Below, one piece after another: positions 7,001-15,941 of a DNA stretch of 64,000 nucleotides. Within the stretch, counting starts at the first letter, position 1. Every line of letters begins with the position of its first letter. Location of the stretch: the NCBI RefSeq assembly GCF_947077775.1, contig NZ_CAMTTE010000001.1, positions 1,826,501 through 1,890,500 of the forward strand, written 5' to 3'. The notes beneath the pieces are model-generated. The model saw only the letters and a list, made by a program, of their open reading frames with translations, searched no databases and was not told the origin of the DNA. Source of the DNA: Salinibacter pepae (lineage in GTDB: Bacteria; Bacteroidota; Rhodothermia; Rhodothermales; Salinibacteraceae). The translations under genes and the position numbers were made by a program.

Positions 7001-9010
7001 ATGATCAAGCTCGAAGACATTACCATTGAGTTCGGGGAGGACCCGCTTTTCCAAAACCTGTCGTGGACGATCACGCCCGAGCCGCACCGCGTCGGGCTCG
7101 TGGGCCCCAACGGCGCCGGCAAAACAACCCTCCTGAAGGTGATTGCCGGCGACCAGCGGGTGGACTCCGGTACCATCACGCGGGAGGGCGTCTCCATCGG
7201 CTACCTGGAGCAGGACGTGCAGGACCTGCCCGACGACCGGACGGTGCGGGAGGAGGCGCTCCGGGCCTTCGAAGAGGTGCTGGCCCTGGAGGAGCAGGAG
7301 CAGGAGATTAGCCGCGCGCTGGAGGCGATCGACCACGAGAGCGACCGCCACGAAAAGCTTCTCAACCGGCTGCATCGGGTGCAGGAGCGACTCGACGCCC
7401 AGGACGCCCACCGCATTCGCCCCCGCACCGAGGCCACCCTCACCGGGCTCGGCTTTGCCCCGGACGAGCTCGACCGCCCCCTCCGCACCTTTTCCGGCGG
7501 CTGGCGCATGCGGGCGGCGCTGGCCCGCCTCCTGCTGAAGCAGCCCGACGTGCTGCTGCTCGACGAGCCGACGAACCACCTCGACATTGAAAGCATCGAC
7601 TGGCTCGAAGACACGCTGGAGACCTACCCCGGCGCCGTCCTCCTGGTAAGCCACGACCGCTCCGTGCTCGACCGCATGGTCACCTCCACCGCCGAGCTCG
7701 TGCGGGGCCGCCTGCTCCACTACGACGGCAACTACTCCCACTACCTGGAGGCCCGCGAGGCGCGCTACGAGCGCTGGCGCCGCAAGTACGAGAACCAGCA
7801 GAAGCGGATTGAGAAGATCCAGGAGTTTATCTCCAAGTTTCGCTACAACGCCGCCCGCGCCAGCCAGGTGCAGAGCCGGATCAAGAAGCTGGAGAAGATG
7901 GACCGGATCCCGCCGCCGCCCGATCCGGCCCCCGCCATGTCGTTCGAGTTTCCCGAGCCCCCCCGCTCCGGCGTCGTCGTGCTGGAGCTCTCCGCGTTTC
8001 GCAAGACCTACGACACGGAGCACGGCCCCGAAACCGTCTTTACCGACGCCGGCCCCCTCACCATCGAACGGGGCGACAAGGTCGCGCTCGTGGGCCCCAA
8101 CGGCGCGGGCAAGTCCACCCTCGCCCGCATCATCGGCGGCCGGGAGGACTTTGCGGGCACCCGCACGGAGGGCCACAACGTCGAGATGGCCTTCCACGCC
8201 CAGCACCAGGCCAAGACGATGGACCCGGACCAGACGGTGTTCGACACCGTCCGTGAAGCGGCCCCCGACCGGCCCAAGACCGAACTGCGCAGCCTGCTGG
8301 GGCGCTTTCTCTTTACCAGCGAGGACGCGTTCAAGGACGTGCGGGTCCTCTCCGGCGGCGAAAAGAGTCGCCTCTCGCTCGCCCGGACGCTGCTGTCGCC
8401 GGCCAACCTTCTGCTCCTCGACGAGCCGACGAACCACCTCGACATCCAGTCGCGCGAGGTGCTCATCGAGGCCCTGCAGAAGTACGAAGGAACGGTTGTG
8501 CTCGTGAGCCACGACCGCCATGTGCTCGACGCCGTGGCCGAAAAAACGTGGCGCGTGGGCGGGGGCACCGTGCGCACCTTCCTCGGCAACTACTCCGACT
8601 TCCGCTGGCAGGTGGAGGAGGGCTCGGCCCGCCCCCTGCAGGACGTGCACGAGGTGGAGCCCGCCGCCGAGCCGTCCCCCAACGGACACGATGCCGCGGC
8701 CGGCGACACGGACCCGCCCGCCGAGGACAACGACCCGGCCGCCCCCAACACCCGGCCGGACGGCCCGTTCGCCGACCTCAATTCGTATCAGCTCAAGCAG
8801 AAGCTGGAGGACACGGAGGCCCGCATCCTGGAGATCGAGGAGAAGCAGGAGGCGCTCGAAGCGGCGATGGCCGACCCGGACGCCTACGACGGCGACGGCG
8901 TGGAGGCGCGGGAGCTGTCCGACGAGTACAATGCGCTCAAGAAGGAGCTGTCCGGCCTCTACGAGGAGTGGGAGGTCCTCACCGAACACGTGATGGCGCT
9001 GGAGGACTGA
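7001..9010 (+). CDS. ABC-F family ATPase (Uup/YheS-like)
   Basis: The 669-aa protein has two fused ATP-binding domains and no membrane segments, so it is a ribosome-acting ABC-F protein and not a transporter. Domain 1 has Walker A GPNGAGKTT (~35-43), signature FSGGWRMR and Walker B LLLDEPTNHLD. Domain 2 (~330-540) has GPNGAGKST, LSGGEKSR and LLLDEPTNHLD. The inter-domain linker (~240-310) is the charged helical P-site-tRNA-interacting region. The C-terminus (~595-669) is a coiled coil like that of Uup. A low-complexity Asp/Ala/Pro linker (~550-590) precedes it. ABC-F proteins resolve stalled ribosomes or confer antibiotic protection; which applies here is not shown. Start ATG 7001 lies 63 bases after zapA. 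Confidence 0.93.
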   Translation: MIKLEDITIEFGEDPLFQNLSWTITPEPHRVGLVGPNGAGKTTLLKVIAGDQRVDSGTITREGVSIGYLEQDVQDLPDDRTVREEALRAFEEVLALEEQEQEISRALEAIDHESDRHEKLLNRLHRVQERLDAQDAHRIRPRTEATLTGLGFAPDELDRPLRTFSGGWRMRAALARLLLKQPDVLLLDEPTNHLDIESIDWLEDTLETYPGAVLLVSHDRSVLDRMVTSTAELVRGRLLHYDGNYSHYLEAREARYERWRRKYENQQKRIEKIQEFISKFRYNAARASQVQSRIKKLEKMDRIPPPPDPAPAMSFEFPEPPRSGVVVLELSAFRKTYDTEHGPETVFTDAGPLTIERGDKVALVGPNGAGKSTLARIIGGREDFAGTRTEGHNVEMAFHAQHQAKTMDPDQTVFDTVREAAPDRPKTELRSLLGRFLFTSEDAFKDVRVLSGGEKSRLSLARTLLSPANLLLLDEPTNHLDIQSREVLIEALQKYEGTVVLVSHDRHVLDAVAEKTWRVGGGTVRTFLGNYSDFRWQVEEGSARPLQDVHEVEPAAEPSPNGHDAAAGDTDPPAEDNDPAAPNTRPDGPFADLNSYQLKQKLEDTEARILEIEEKQEALEAAMADPDAYDGDGVEARELSDEYNALKKELSGLYEEWEVLTEHVMALED

Positions 9011-9162
9011 CGCGCGTCGGCGAAACGCGCCCGGCGTGCGGCAACACTTCGTTTCCGGGGGCTCGTCCATGTCCCGAGCGTTTCACTGGGCCCCGCCCGT
9101 CCCGGACCGGCGTCCCCGTGCATCCGTTAGCGTTCCGCACCCTGCTCGGAACCAGTGCCCAC

Positions 9163-10371
9163 ATGCTCCGCCCCCGCCTCCTCATGTGTCTCGGTCTCCT
9201 CCTCGGGCTCGGCCCGCTGGAGGGACACGCCCAAATCGAGGCCCTGCCCCGCCCCGACACGCTGCAGTCCGCCTCCTTCGGCGTGTCCGTCGCCATCGAC
9301 GACTCGATTGCCGTCGTCGGCGCCAGCGGGGCGTCGGTGTGCGGCGACAACGCCGGGGCCGTGTTCGTCTACGAGCGGCAGCCGGGCCCCCTCGTCACCT
9401 CGTGGGCGCTTGCGGCCCGCCTCGTCCCGACGCCCTGTCGCGCAGACGCCTTCTTCGGGGCCGACGTGGCCCTCAGCGGCGCGCGGGTCCTGGTGAGCGC
9501 CTCCAGCGAGAACTTCGTCGGGGAGGGAGAAAACGCGGCGTACGTGTTTGAGCGCTCGGCGGACAGCACCTGGCAGCAGACGGCCCGCCTCACCGGGGCC
9601 CCGGACCGGCGCGAGGGGCTCTTCGCGGCGGGCGTGGCGCTCGACGGCGACCGGGCGGCCGTGAGCACCTCCGGCAACCCCAACCGGAACGACCCCGAAC
9701 GGGCGTACGGCGGGGCCGTCTACGTCTTCGAACACGACCCCGACACCAACGCCTGGGCCCGAACGGCACGGCTCCCGTCCGATGATCGTTCGGCCTCGGG
9801 AATCATCGGGGGGGACGTGGCCCTCGACGGGCGCTACCTGGCCGTGGCGGCCTCCACCTTTTTTGAGCGGGAACCGGGCTCCGCCTACGTCTTCCGACAC
9901 GACCCGTCGACCGACCGCTGGCGCGAAGACGCCCACCTGAAGAACATCGACGCCTTCTTCATCTCCCTCGACCTGCACGGCTCGACGCTGCTCGTGGGGG
10001 AGGGCCGGGCCCGCGACGACGGCTCCGGCGCCGCCACCGTCTACACCCGCGGCGACACGTCCTGGCAACAAGCGACCACCCTCCGCCCCTCCATCCCCTA
10101 CGAGTCCGGCTCGTTCGGGGCCACCGTGGCCCTTCACGACGGACGGGCACTCATCACCGGATACGATGAGCAGCTCGGCAACGAGATCAACATCGACCGC
10201 GTGGTCTACGTCTTTCGCCGGCGGCCCGAGGGGGCATGGCGCGAGCGCACGGTCCTCGACATCGGGTCCGTCGACTTCGGCGCGTCCCTCGCCCTAAACG
10301 GGGCGGTCACCCTCGTGGGCACCGTCGCCGAGGACGAGTCGGGCACCGCCCACATCGCCCGGATTCCGTAG
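9163..10371 (+). CDS. Secreted FG-GAP/beta-propeller repeat protein
   Basis: The 402-aa product has a signal peptide (MLRPRLLMCLGLLLGLGPLEGHAQ, cleaved near residue 24). It then carries about six repeats of the form FGxxVALxGxxxLVGA...AYVF, for example FGVSVAIDDSIAVVGA, FGADVALSGARVLVSA and FGATVALHDGRALITG. Such repeats build a seven-bladed-propeller-like fold of the FG-GAP/integrin type. The protein is probably exported, and its ligand is unknown. ATG 9163 is chosen because it begins the signal peptide; the frame remains open far upstream inside the ABC-F gene, which is noise from high GC. It ends at a hairpin, convergent with the next gene. Confidence 0.8.
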   Translation: MLRPRLLMCLGLLLGLGPLEGHAQIEALPRPDTLQSASFGVSVAIDDSIAVVGASGASVCGDNAGAVFVYERQPGPLVTSWALAARLVPTPCRADAFFGADVALSGARVLVSASSENFVGEGENAAYVFERSADSTWQQTARLTGAPDRREGLFAAGVALDGDRAAVSTSGNPNRNDPERAYGGAVYVFEHDPDTNAWARTARLPSDDRSASGIIGGDVALDGRYLAVAASTFFEREPGSAYVFRHDPSTDRWREDAHLKNIDAFFISLDLHGSTLLVGEGRARDDGSGAATVYTRGDTSWQQATTLRPSIPYESGSFGATVALHDGRALITGYDEQLGNEINIDRVVYVFRRRPEGAWRERTVLDIGSVDFGASLALNGAVTLVGTVAEDESGTAHIARIP

Positions 10372-10375
10372 AGGC

Positions 10376-10420
10376 CCCCTTCCGGCTCCTCGTGCTGCGT
10401 CGGCGCTCCTACGGAAGGGG
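10376..10420. terminator. Hairpin between convergent genes
   Basis: CCCCTTCCG (10376-10384) pairs perfectly with CGGAAGGGG (10412-10420) across a 27-nt loop, five bases after the FG-GAP stop codon. There is no T-run, so it is a possible factor-assisted terminator only. Confidence 0.4.
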
Positions 10421-10545
10421 CTCGTGAAGCGTGCGGAGAAGCGCCCCGAGCCGAACGGTGTATCGACGTGGGCCCGGGTCGGGCATAGCATTCGTCGCGT
10501 GGATGAGGGAGAAGCCCCGCCTCCACGCCTCGCCAACCGCTCGAA

Positions 10546-11715
10546 TTACGCCTTCGAGGTCGCCTCCGCGAAGGCGGTCCACAGCGCGTCGTTCATGCTG
10601 CCGGCCGCGAAGAGGGTGATGCCGCTGGCGTCGCCCGCGTGCGCCTTCTCGATGAGCCGTTCCAGGCCGCCCGGCGCCACCGCCCCCACGTTGAGGCCGC
10701 TGTACAGGCGGGTGGACCGGCCCTGTCCCCGCAGCCGCTCGATGCCGGCCCGCGTCTCGTCGCGCACCCAGTTCGCCCCGGCGTGGTAGAAGTTGTGGTA
10801 CAGCATGGGATGGACGTAATCGAGGTCCCAGTGGTGCCACCGCTGGCGCACGGCCTCCCAGTTCGGAAAGGTGGCCGCCGAGACCGCCTTGCCGTTCTCG
10901 CGGGCGATGGGGATGAGGCGGTCGTTCACCAGATCCGTGATGCTCTCGTACCGGAAGAGGCGCCAGGCCGTGCTCGTGGTCGGGTCTTCAAGGTCGTGGG
11001 GGGCTGCCCCGTGGTCCCGCTCAAACTTCGACCGGCAGGCCTCGCAGTAGCAGTAGTCGTACGGGGCCTGCTCTTCGTGCTGGACGATGCCGTACTTCGG
11101 CTGAAGGGCCTCCGCGATGATGACGTCGGGGAAGCGAATGTAGTCGAAGTGAATGCCGTCCAGCCCGTCGATGGAGGTGATCTCCTCAACACGCCGCTCG
11201 ATGAAGTCTTGGGCCCCGGGGCGATTGGGACACGTGAACTTGTAGTAGTCGACGTATGCCGGATTGTCGACCGCCGACTCTCCGTTCCGGTTCACCACGA
11301 ACCACTCCTTGTGTTGGTTGACGATCTCGGGGATGGTGCAGGGCATCGATACCATCCACCCGTGCACCTCCAGGCCCACCTCCTTCGCCGGGGGGAGAAT
11401 GGTTTCGAGCCACTCGCCCTCGACCGGGAGAAAGTCGCTCCCGTAGTAGGCCGCACTGTTGGTGTACACCTGCGGCAGGATCGCGTCGATGTTGTGCGCC
11501 CGCAGGCGCTCGAAGCGTCGCCTCCACTCGTCGGGGGAGACATCGAGCTCCGGGGTCATCCACACCCAGTTCGTCGGGGCCGAGTCGGGCCCCGACGGGT
11601 CGCTCGCGTTCGTCGAGGCGGAGGGGACGCGGGCGGGCGGGGTCGAAAATCCTGTGGCGGCTGCGCCGAGGGCACCCGCCCCCAGGGTCTTCAGAAATGT
11701 GCGTCGCTCTGGCAT
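10546..11715 (-). CDS. Tat-exported GHL10-type glycosidase-like protein (DUF187 family)
   Basis: The 389-aa product opens with a twin-arginine signal (ERRTFLKTLGAGALGAAATGF). The rest is a TIM-barrel of the glycosyl-hydrolase-like GHL10 family: WVWMTPELDVSPDEWRRRFE, then DGIHFDYIRFPD, a Cys-rich CYCEACRSKFERDHG segment and DLDYVHPMLYHNFYH. Family members act on extracellular polysaccharide, but the substrate is not established. The start MPERRTFLK at 11715 is preferred over 11736 because it places the RR motif at the N-terminus. It follows the amidohydrolase on the same strand after 167 bases. Confidence 0.85.
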   Translation of the reverse strand: MPERRTFLKTLGAGALGAAATGFSTPPARVPSASTNASDPSGPDSAPTNWVWMTPELDVSPDEWRRRFERLRAHNIDAILPQVYTNSAAYYGSDFLPVEGEWLETILPPAKEVGLEVHGWMVSMPCTIPEIVNQHKEWFVVNRNGESAVDNPAYVDYYKFTCPNRPGAQDFIERRVEEITSIDGLDGIHFDYIRFPDVIIAEALQPKYGIVQHEEQAPYDYCYCEACRSKFERDHGAAPHDLEDPTTSTAWRLFRYESITDLVNDRLIPIARENGKAVSAATFPNWEAVRQRWHHWDLDYVHPMLYHNFYHAGANWVRDETRAGIERLRGQGRSTRLYSGLNVGAVAPGGLERLIEKAHAGDASGITLFAAGSMNDALWTAFAEATSKA

Positions 11716-11882
11716 GGGCAAAGGCGTGCGGTCCAACGGGCGGACCCGCCCCCACGGTGATCAACGCGCGGGACGGGGCCGCGGGCGAAAAGCGAACCGT
11801 CAAACTACGGCCCAATGGCCGGACCATACACCCTAGACCGCCCGAAACCGCTTCCAAACTTCCTCCTCCCCCAGTCGCCGCC

Positions 11883-13616
11883 CTATTCCTCCTGCACGAG
11901 CCAGGCCCGGTCGATCGCCCCGTCGGTCACGCGGTACAGCAGCACCTGAGACAAGGGCGTCTCGCGGCCGGGCAGGTTTCGGATGGTCTCGTGGGCAGTG
12001 AAGGTGGGGCCCACGGTCGTGTGGTAGTGAAACTCGGAGTGCAGGTTGGTCGCCCCCTCAAGAAGAGGCCGGTACTGCGTCGCAAGGGTGTCGCGCCCCT
12101 CCATCACGAGCGTGTTGGGGGGGCGGTACACCTTCACGTCGTCGGCGAGTGCGTCGAGAAAGGCGCCCGGATCGTGGGTGTTGTACGCATTGTGCAACTG
12201 GAACACCACCTCTGCCGGCGTCCGCGGCACGAGCCTGTCGGGGGCGTACAGGCGTCCCTCCTTCACGACCCGGTGGATGGACATGACGTGTTTGATGTCC
12301 GCGAAGGGGTCGCGGTTGAGCACCACGAGGTCCGCCATCATTCCGTCCCCAATCCGCCCGAGGTCGTCCCGCCCCATGAGCCGGGCCCCGCCCGCCGTCG
12401 CCGTTGCCAGAATCTCGCGGGGCGTGAGGCCGGCCGTGCGCATCAGCTCAAACTCGCGGACGAGGGCCGGGCCGTGCGGCGTCCCGATATTGCCCGCGTC
12501 GGTGCCGGCCACGACGTCGATGCCGGCTTCGTGGAGCCGCTTCAGGTTGCGCATGGCCGTGGTGTCGGACGGCACCGTCGGGGCCTGCCGGATGCGCCGG
12601 CGGAGGCCGGTCGGGACGAGCGAATCCGGAAGCGTGCGCAGGTCGGTGAGGGAGCTGATCACGTCCTTCTGCCCGATGCGATGCTCGGCGAGCGTCAGGT
12701 CGAGCTGCTGGGCAAACGTTTCGCCGTAGCGTTCGCCCACCACGAGCGTCGGCGTGTAGAGCACGTCGTTCTCCCGAAGGAGCTGCACGAAGGCGTCGTC
12801 GACCGGCTGGTCGGACACACTGTGCACGAGGATGTCCGCCCCGGCCTCAACGGCCGCCCGGGCGGTCGCCAGCGCGGTGGCGTGGACGGCCACCCGGATG
12901 CCCGCGTTGTGGGCCTCGTCGATGGTCGCCTCCACGACCGGGCGGTAGTCGGCCGGGGTCTCGTCCCCGCCCACGATGTACCAGATCTTGATGAGATCCA
13001 CCCCGGCCATGATTTGGTCGCGGACCTCTTTCCGGGCCGCCTCCGGCGTCGTGATCTGCAGGATGGGCGGATCGCCCTCGTCGAGCGACGGACGCGCCAC
13101 GCTGGAGAGGAGCGGGCCCGCCGTCACGACCGTCGGGGCCACGGCCGCGGTGTCGGCGCGGGCCCGCACGTCGAGGTTCCACATCGGCCCGCCCACGTCC
13201 ACCACGCTCGTGATGCCGCTGCGCAGGTAGCGCCGGAAGGTGTCGGGGAGCCGCTCCTTGATGCGGCGCAGCTCTTCGGCGTAGGGGCGTTCGGCGCGCA
13301 GGTCGATCACGTCGGGGCGCGTGTAGAGCCCGCCGCTCTGGAAGAAGTGGACGTGCCCGTCCACGAGGCCCGGGATCACGTACTTGTCGGGCATCTCGTG
13401 CACGGTCGCCCCGGGGGGCACCGCCACCTCGCTCGACGGCCCCACCGCGGCGATGCGACCGCCCTCCCACAGGACCGTCGCGTCCTCAATCACCGTCGAG
13501 TCGGCCGGGTTGAGGGCCGTGGGGCCGACCAGGGCCGTGGGCTGGGCCGCAACAGGCCCGACCCCGAGCAGAAAAAGGAAAGCAAGCGTCCAGCGTTGAA
13601 TGGGAAAGGAGGCCAT
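11883..13616 (-). CDS. Secreted amidohydrolase with C-terminal NTF2-like domain
   Basis: The 577-aa protein has a signal peptide (residues ~1-24, ending VAAQ) and a metal-dependent amidohydrolase barrel. Metal ligands are visible: HVH at 88-90 in IPGLVDGHVHFF, a Lys in GVDLIKIWY, His in VAVHATAL and ILVHSV, and Asp in VVAGTDAGN. The last ~115 residues (VVFQLHNAYNTHDPGAFLDAL onward) form an NTF2/SnoaL-like domain, an uncommon but known fusion. The substrate cannot be predicted; imidazolonepropionase- and prolidase-like enzymes are relatives. It lies 24 bases downstream of the toxin remnant on the same strand. Confidence 0.88.
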   Translation of the reverse strand: MASFPIQRWTLAFLFLLGVGPVAAQPTALVGPTALNPADSTVIEDATVLWEGGRIAAVGPSSEVAVPPGATVHEMPDKYVIPGLVDGHVHFFQSGGLYTRPDVIDLRAERPYAEELRRIKERLPDTFRRYLRSGITSVVDVGGPMWNLDVRARADTAAVAPTVVTAGPLLSSVARPSLDEGDPPILQITTPEAARKEVRDQIMAGVDLIKIWYIVGGDETPADYRPVVEATIDEAHNAGIRVAVHATALATARAAVEAGADILVHSVSDQPVDDAFVQLLRENDVLYTPTLVVGERYGETFAQQLDLTLAEHRIGQKDVISSLTDLRTLPDSLVPTGLRRRIRQAPTVPSDTTAMRNLKRLHEAGIDVVAGTDAGNIGTPHGPALVREFELMRTAGLTPREILATATAGGARLMGRDDLGRIGDGMMADLVVLNRDPFADIKHVMSIHRVVKEGRLYAPDRLVPRTPAEVVFQLHNAYNTHDPGAFLDALADDVKVYRPPNTLVMEGRDTLATQYRPLLEGATNLHSEFHYHTTVGPTFTAHETIRNLPGRETPLSQVLLYRVTDGAIDRAWLVQEE

Positions 13617-13640
13617 CGGGGTCTACTGGGGCTCAGAATT

Positions 13641-14022
13641 TTACTCGATCCATCGAGCGAGTTCGTCTTCACTCGTCTCTCCCGCCGCTACTTGTTCCAC
13701 AATCTGCACCATCTCGGCCTCGTCCGGACCAAACGGATATCCATTCCTCGCGAGAAACGCCCGGACCGTGAGGAGACCCGTTCGCGTATTCCCGTCGACG
13801 AACGGATGATTCCGAACGATGCCGTGGCAGTACACTGCGGCGAGCTCAGAGGGCGGCGGCTCCGCGAACGCATGCCGATTTCGGTCGATCAAGGGCGCTT
13901 TCCAGCCGCCCCTCCTTCCGAAGGCCCGTCGTTCCCCCGAACCGACGGAGCGTCTCGGCGTGCATCGCCCGTACAAACCTCTTCGAGAGCCACGCCGGCT
14001 CGTTGTTCTGGGCATCCTCCAT
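13641..14022 (-). pseudogene. Doc/Fic-family toxin gene broken by a frameshift
   Basis: Read from ATG 14022, the first frame gives MHAETLRRFGGTTGLRKEG followed by GRLESALDRPKSA, the N-terminal half of a Doc-type protein. It then stops at TGA 13846-13848 after 58 codons. The other half continues in the +1 frame to TAA 13641 and contains AVYCHGIVRNHPFVDGNTRT, the Fic/Doc motif HPFxDGNxR. The switch must fall near 13868-13890 and amounts to one extra base. Doc phosphorylates EF-Tu. The gene starts six bases after the antitoxin stop, as expected for a toxin-antitoxin pair. It is most simply a toxin inactivated while its antitoxin stayed intact; a sequencing error or programmed shift are alternatives. 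Confidence 0.8.
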
Positions 14023-14028
14023 GACTCA

Positions 14029-14253
14029 TCACGCAAGCTCGCGGAAGGCATTTCGATGTGGGCGCATAAACTCGCGCGCGTCTTCCATTGCCTCCGCAAA
14101 CTCCGGGTCGTACGGCGTGAGCTGACCCCCATCCGGCGTCTGGATGGCGAAGAGCTCGTCCCCGTCTTCCACATCCAGATCTTCCAGGGTCGAAGTGGGG
14201 AGAATCACACCGAGCGAGTTCCCAATTTCGCGGACTTTCAGTGTGTCGGACAT
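14029..14253 (-). CDS. AbrB/MazE-type antitoxin partner of the Doc remnant
   Basis: The 74-aa product begins MSDTLKVREIGNSLGVILPT, the swapped-hairpin AbrB DNA-binding fold found in antitoxins paired with Doc-like toxins. The C-terminal half (DPEFAEAMEDAREFMRPHRN) would be the toxin-binding tail. The start at 14253 is chosen because this sequence begins the fold; an upstream frame (from 14394) adds 47 unrelated residues. Antitoxins of this type bind their own promoter. It lies upstream of the toxin on the same strand, with six bases between stop and start. Confidence 0.85.
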   Translation of the reverse strand: MSDTLKVREIGNSLGVILPTSTLEDLDVEDGDELFAIQTPDGGQLTPYDPEFAEAMEDAREFMRPHRNAFRELA

Positions 14254-14405
14254 GCCGGGCGCTTTGATGACCGAAGGACTGTCCTCCCAAAACTCACAAC
14301 GCCCCCATCTGGCTACAGGATCCCACCGAGGCCCACTCGAATCCCGAGTACGGAATATCCTTGGTCCAATGAATTCAGAACATTCCCTTTTCACAGCGTC
14401 CCGCC

Positions 14406-14984
14406 CTACGGCTCGCTCTTCTCCGGCCTCGTCTCATCCACCAGCCGCGCCAGGGCATCGTCGAGCGCCCACTTGAGGATCACGCCGCTGTGCTCGTACC
14501 GGATGCGCCCTTGCTTGTCGATCAGGTACGTCCGCGGCACCGCCTCCCCCGGAAAGTGACGCGCCGCCACCGCCGGGTTGGCAATCTGTGGAAAGTTGAT
14601 CCCCTGTTTCTCCACGAACGGACGCACCGCGTCCGCCCCGTCCCGGTCCACCGCGATCCCGACGAACTGCACGCCCGCGTCCGCAAACTCGCGCTGCAGG
14701 TCCACGAAGCCGGGCATCTCCACGCGGCACGGCGGGCACCACGTGGCCCACACGTTCACCACCACGACCGTCCCGCGGTGGTCCTCGAGCCGAAAGCGAT
14801 CGCCCGCCAGCGTCTCGGCCGCCACCGTCGGCGCCGGACGCCCCTCGTCGGCCAGGTCGATGCTCGGCATGTACTGCTGATAGACGTAGATCCCCATCAC
14901 CAGGAGCACGGGCCAGTGCCAGTAGGCCTTGGTGTAGGCCCAGACGGTGTGCCAGGGGGAGCGGTCGCGATCGGAATCCGGCAT
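14406..14984 (-). CDS. Membrane-anchored TlpA/ResA-like thioredoxin
   Basis: The 192-aa protein has one N-terminal membrane segment (YWHWPVLLVMGIYVYQQYM, ~20-40) and a periplasmic thioredoxin fold with VNVWATWCPPCRVEMPGF carrying the redox CPPC. The cis-Pro lies in AVPRTYLID. Such proteins reduce disulfides, often in cytochrome c maturation. No cytochrome genes are visible here, so the client is unknown. MPDSDRDRSPW at 14984 is chosen over 15029 as the more natural N-terminus. A second TlpA-like gene lies upstream on the same strand beyond a repeat element. Confidence 0.85.
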   Translation of the reverse strand: MPDSDRDRSPWHTVWAYTKAYWHWPVLLVMGIYVYQQYMPSIDLADEGRPAPTVAAETLAGDRFRLEDHRGTVVVVNVWATWCPPCRVEMPGFVDLQREFADAGVQFVGIAVDRDGADAVRPFVEKQGINFPQIANPAVAARHFPGEAVPRTYLIDKQGRIRYEHSGVILKWALDDALARLVDETRPEKSEP

Positions 14985-15076
14985 ACGGGCGAATCCGGGG
15001 GGGGTCGGTGCGCGGGCGTTGAGGGACAAGGCCGAGACGCAGCTATGTAAGCACGCAGAAATACGTTTATTCGAGG

Positions 15077-15257
15077 GTCATTCTGAGCGACCGACGACCG
15101 GAGGGAAGAGCGAGTCGACGAATCTTACTGGGTCCAGCGCGAACGCTGATTTGGGCATATACCGGCCTGAAGGTCGCCTCTGCTGATCTTCGAAGAGATT
15201 GATTTCATCAGTCGCTTCGATCGCGTCTCGACCCCGCTTCGCTGCGCTCGGAATGAC
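15077..15257. repeat. Intergenic element bounded by 13-bp inverted repeats
   Basis: GTCATTCTGAGCG (15077-15089) and CGCTCGGAATGAC (15245-15257) are inverted copies with one mismatch, bounding about 180 bases between the two thioredoxin genes. The terminal sequences resemble dispersed intergenic repeats seen in many bacterial genomes. The interior shows no gene. Confidence 0.65.
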
Positions 15258-15286
15258 TTGTTGGGAAGGGTCTTTTGCGTGTCTAC

Positions 15287-15841
15287 TTACAACGTCTCTC
15301 GCAGGAGCGCCTCCAGCAGGGGACGGATCCGGTCCTCGGTGGTCATGCCCGGAATGTGCTTGCGGATCTGCCCGTCCGGGCCGATCACGAACGTCATGGG
15401 CAGCCCCCGCACCCCGCCGTATTTCTCCGCGATGGCGCCGTCGCCCAGCCCAATCGGGTAGTTGATGTTCATTTTCTCGGCAAAGGCCCGCACCTCCTCG
15501 GGGCCGGCGCTCCGTTCGAGCGCCACGCCCACGAACTGGAGGCCCCGGTCGCCGAGGTCGTTCTGCAGCGACACGAAGTCCGGAATTTCGCGGCGGCACG
15601 GCGGGCACCATGTCGCCCAGAAGTTGAGCACGATGACCTCGCCACGGTGGTCGCCGAGGCGGAAGGTGTCGCCGTCCAGGGTGTTGAGGGCAAAATTGGG
15701 GGCGTCCTGTGCGGTGTCGCCCCCCGTTGTTTGGGCAGGCGAGGCGGGCTGTTCGGCCATCACGAGGGCCACGAGCCCCCCGACGACGAGCAGACCCGCT
15801 GCGAACGAGCCCACCCAGTTGGGAAAAGAAAAGGATAGCAT
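15287..15841 (-). CDS. TlpA-like thioredoxin, second copy
   Basis: A 184-aa protein with an N-terminal membrane anchor (VGSFAAGLLVVGGLVALVMA, ~9-29) and a periplasmic AhpC/TSA-type thioredoxin fold. The redox centre is WATWCPPCRREIPDF and the cis-Pro lies in GLPMTFVIGPDG. It is similar to the neighbouring 14406-14984 product in the active-site region but diverged elsewhere, suggesting an old duplication. The start ATG 15841 gives a clean signal-anchor; the frame continues upstream without recognisable sequence. Confidence 0.87.
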   Translation of the reverse strand: MLSFSFPNWVGSFAAGLLVVGGLVALVMAEQPASPAQTTGGDTAQDAPNFALNTLDGDTFRLGDHRGEVIVLNFWATWCPPCRREIPDFVSLQNDLGDRGLQFVGVALERSAGPEEVRAFAEKMNINYPIGLGDGAIAEKYGGVRGLPMTFVIGPDGQIRKHIPGMTTEDRIRPLLEALLRETL

Positions 15842-15941
15842 GGGGATACAGGAGTCGTCTCCAAAGAATCGAACCGAGAACGAGCCGACCGGGCGGCCGG
15901 CGCACGACCCTCCGGCGCCAGCGGAGGGCGGACGGAGACGA

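Noticed and set aside
6464-9070. An 868-codon open frame opposite the ABC-F gene
   Set aside because: Same artefact: the plus strand has two complete ATPase domains, and the antisense frame has no recognisable motif.
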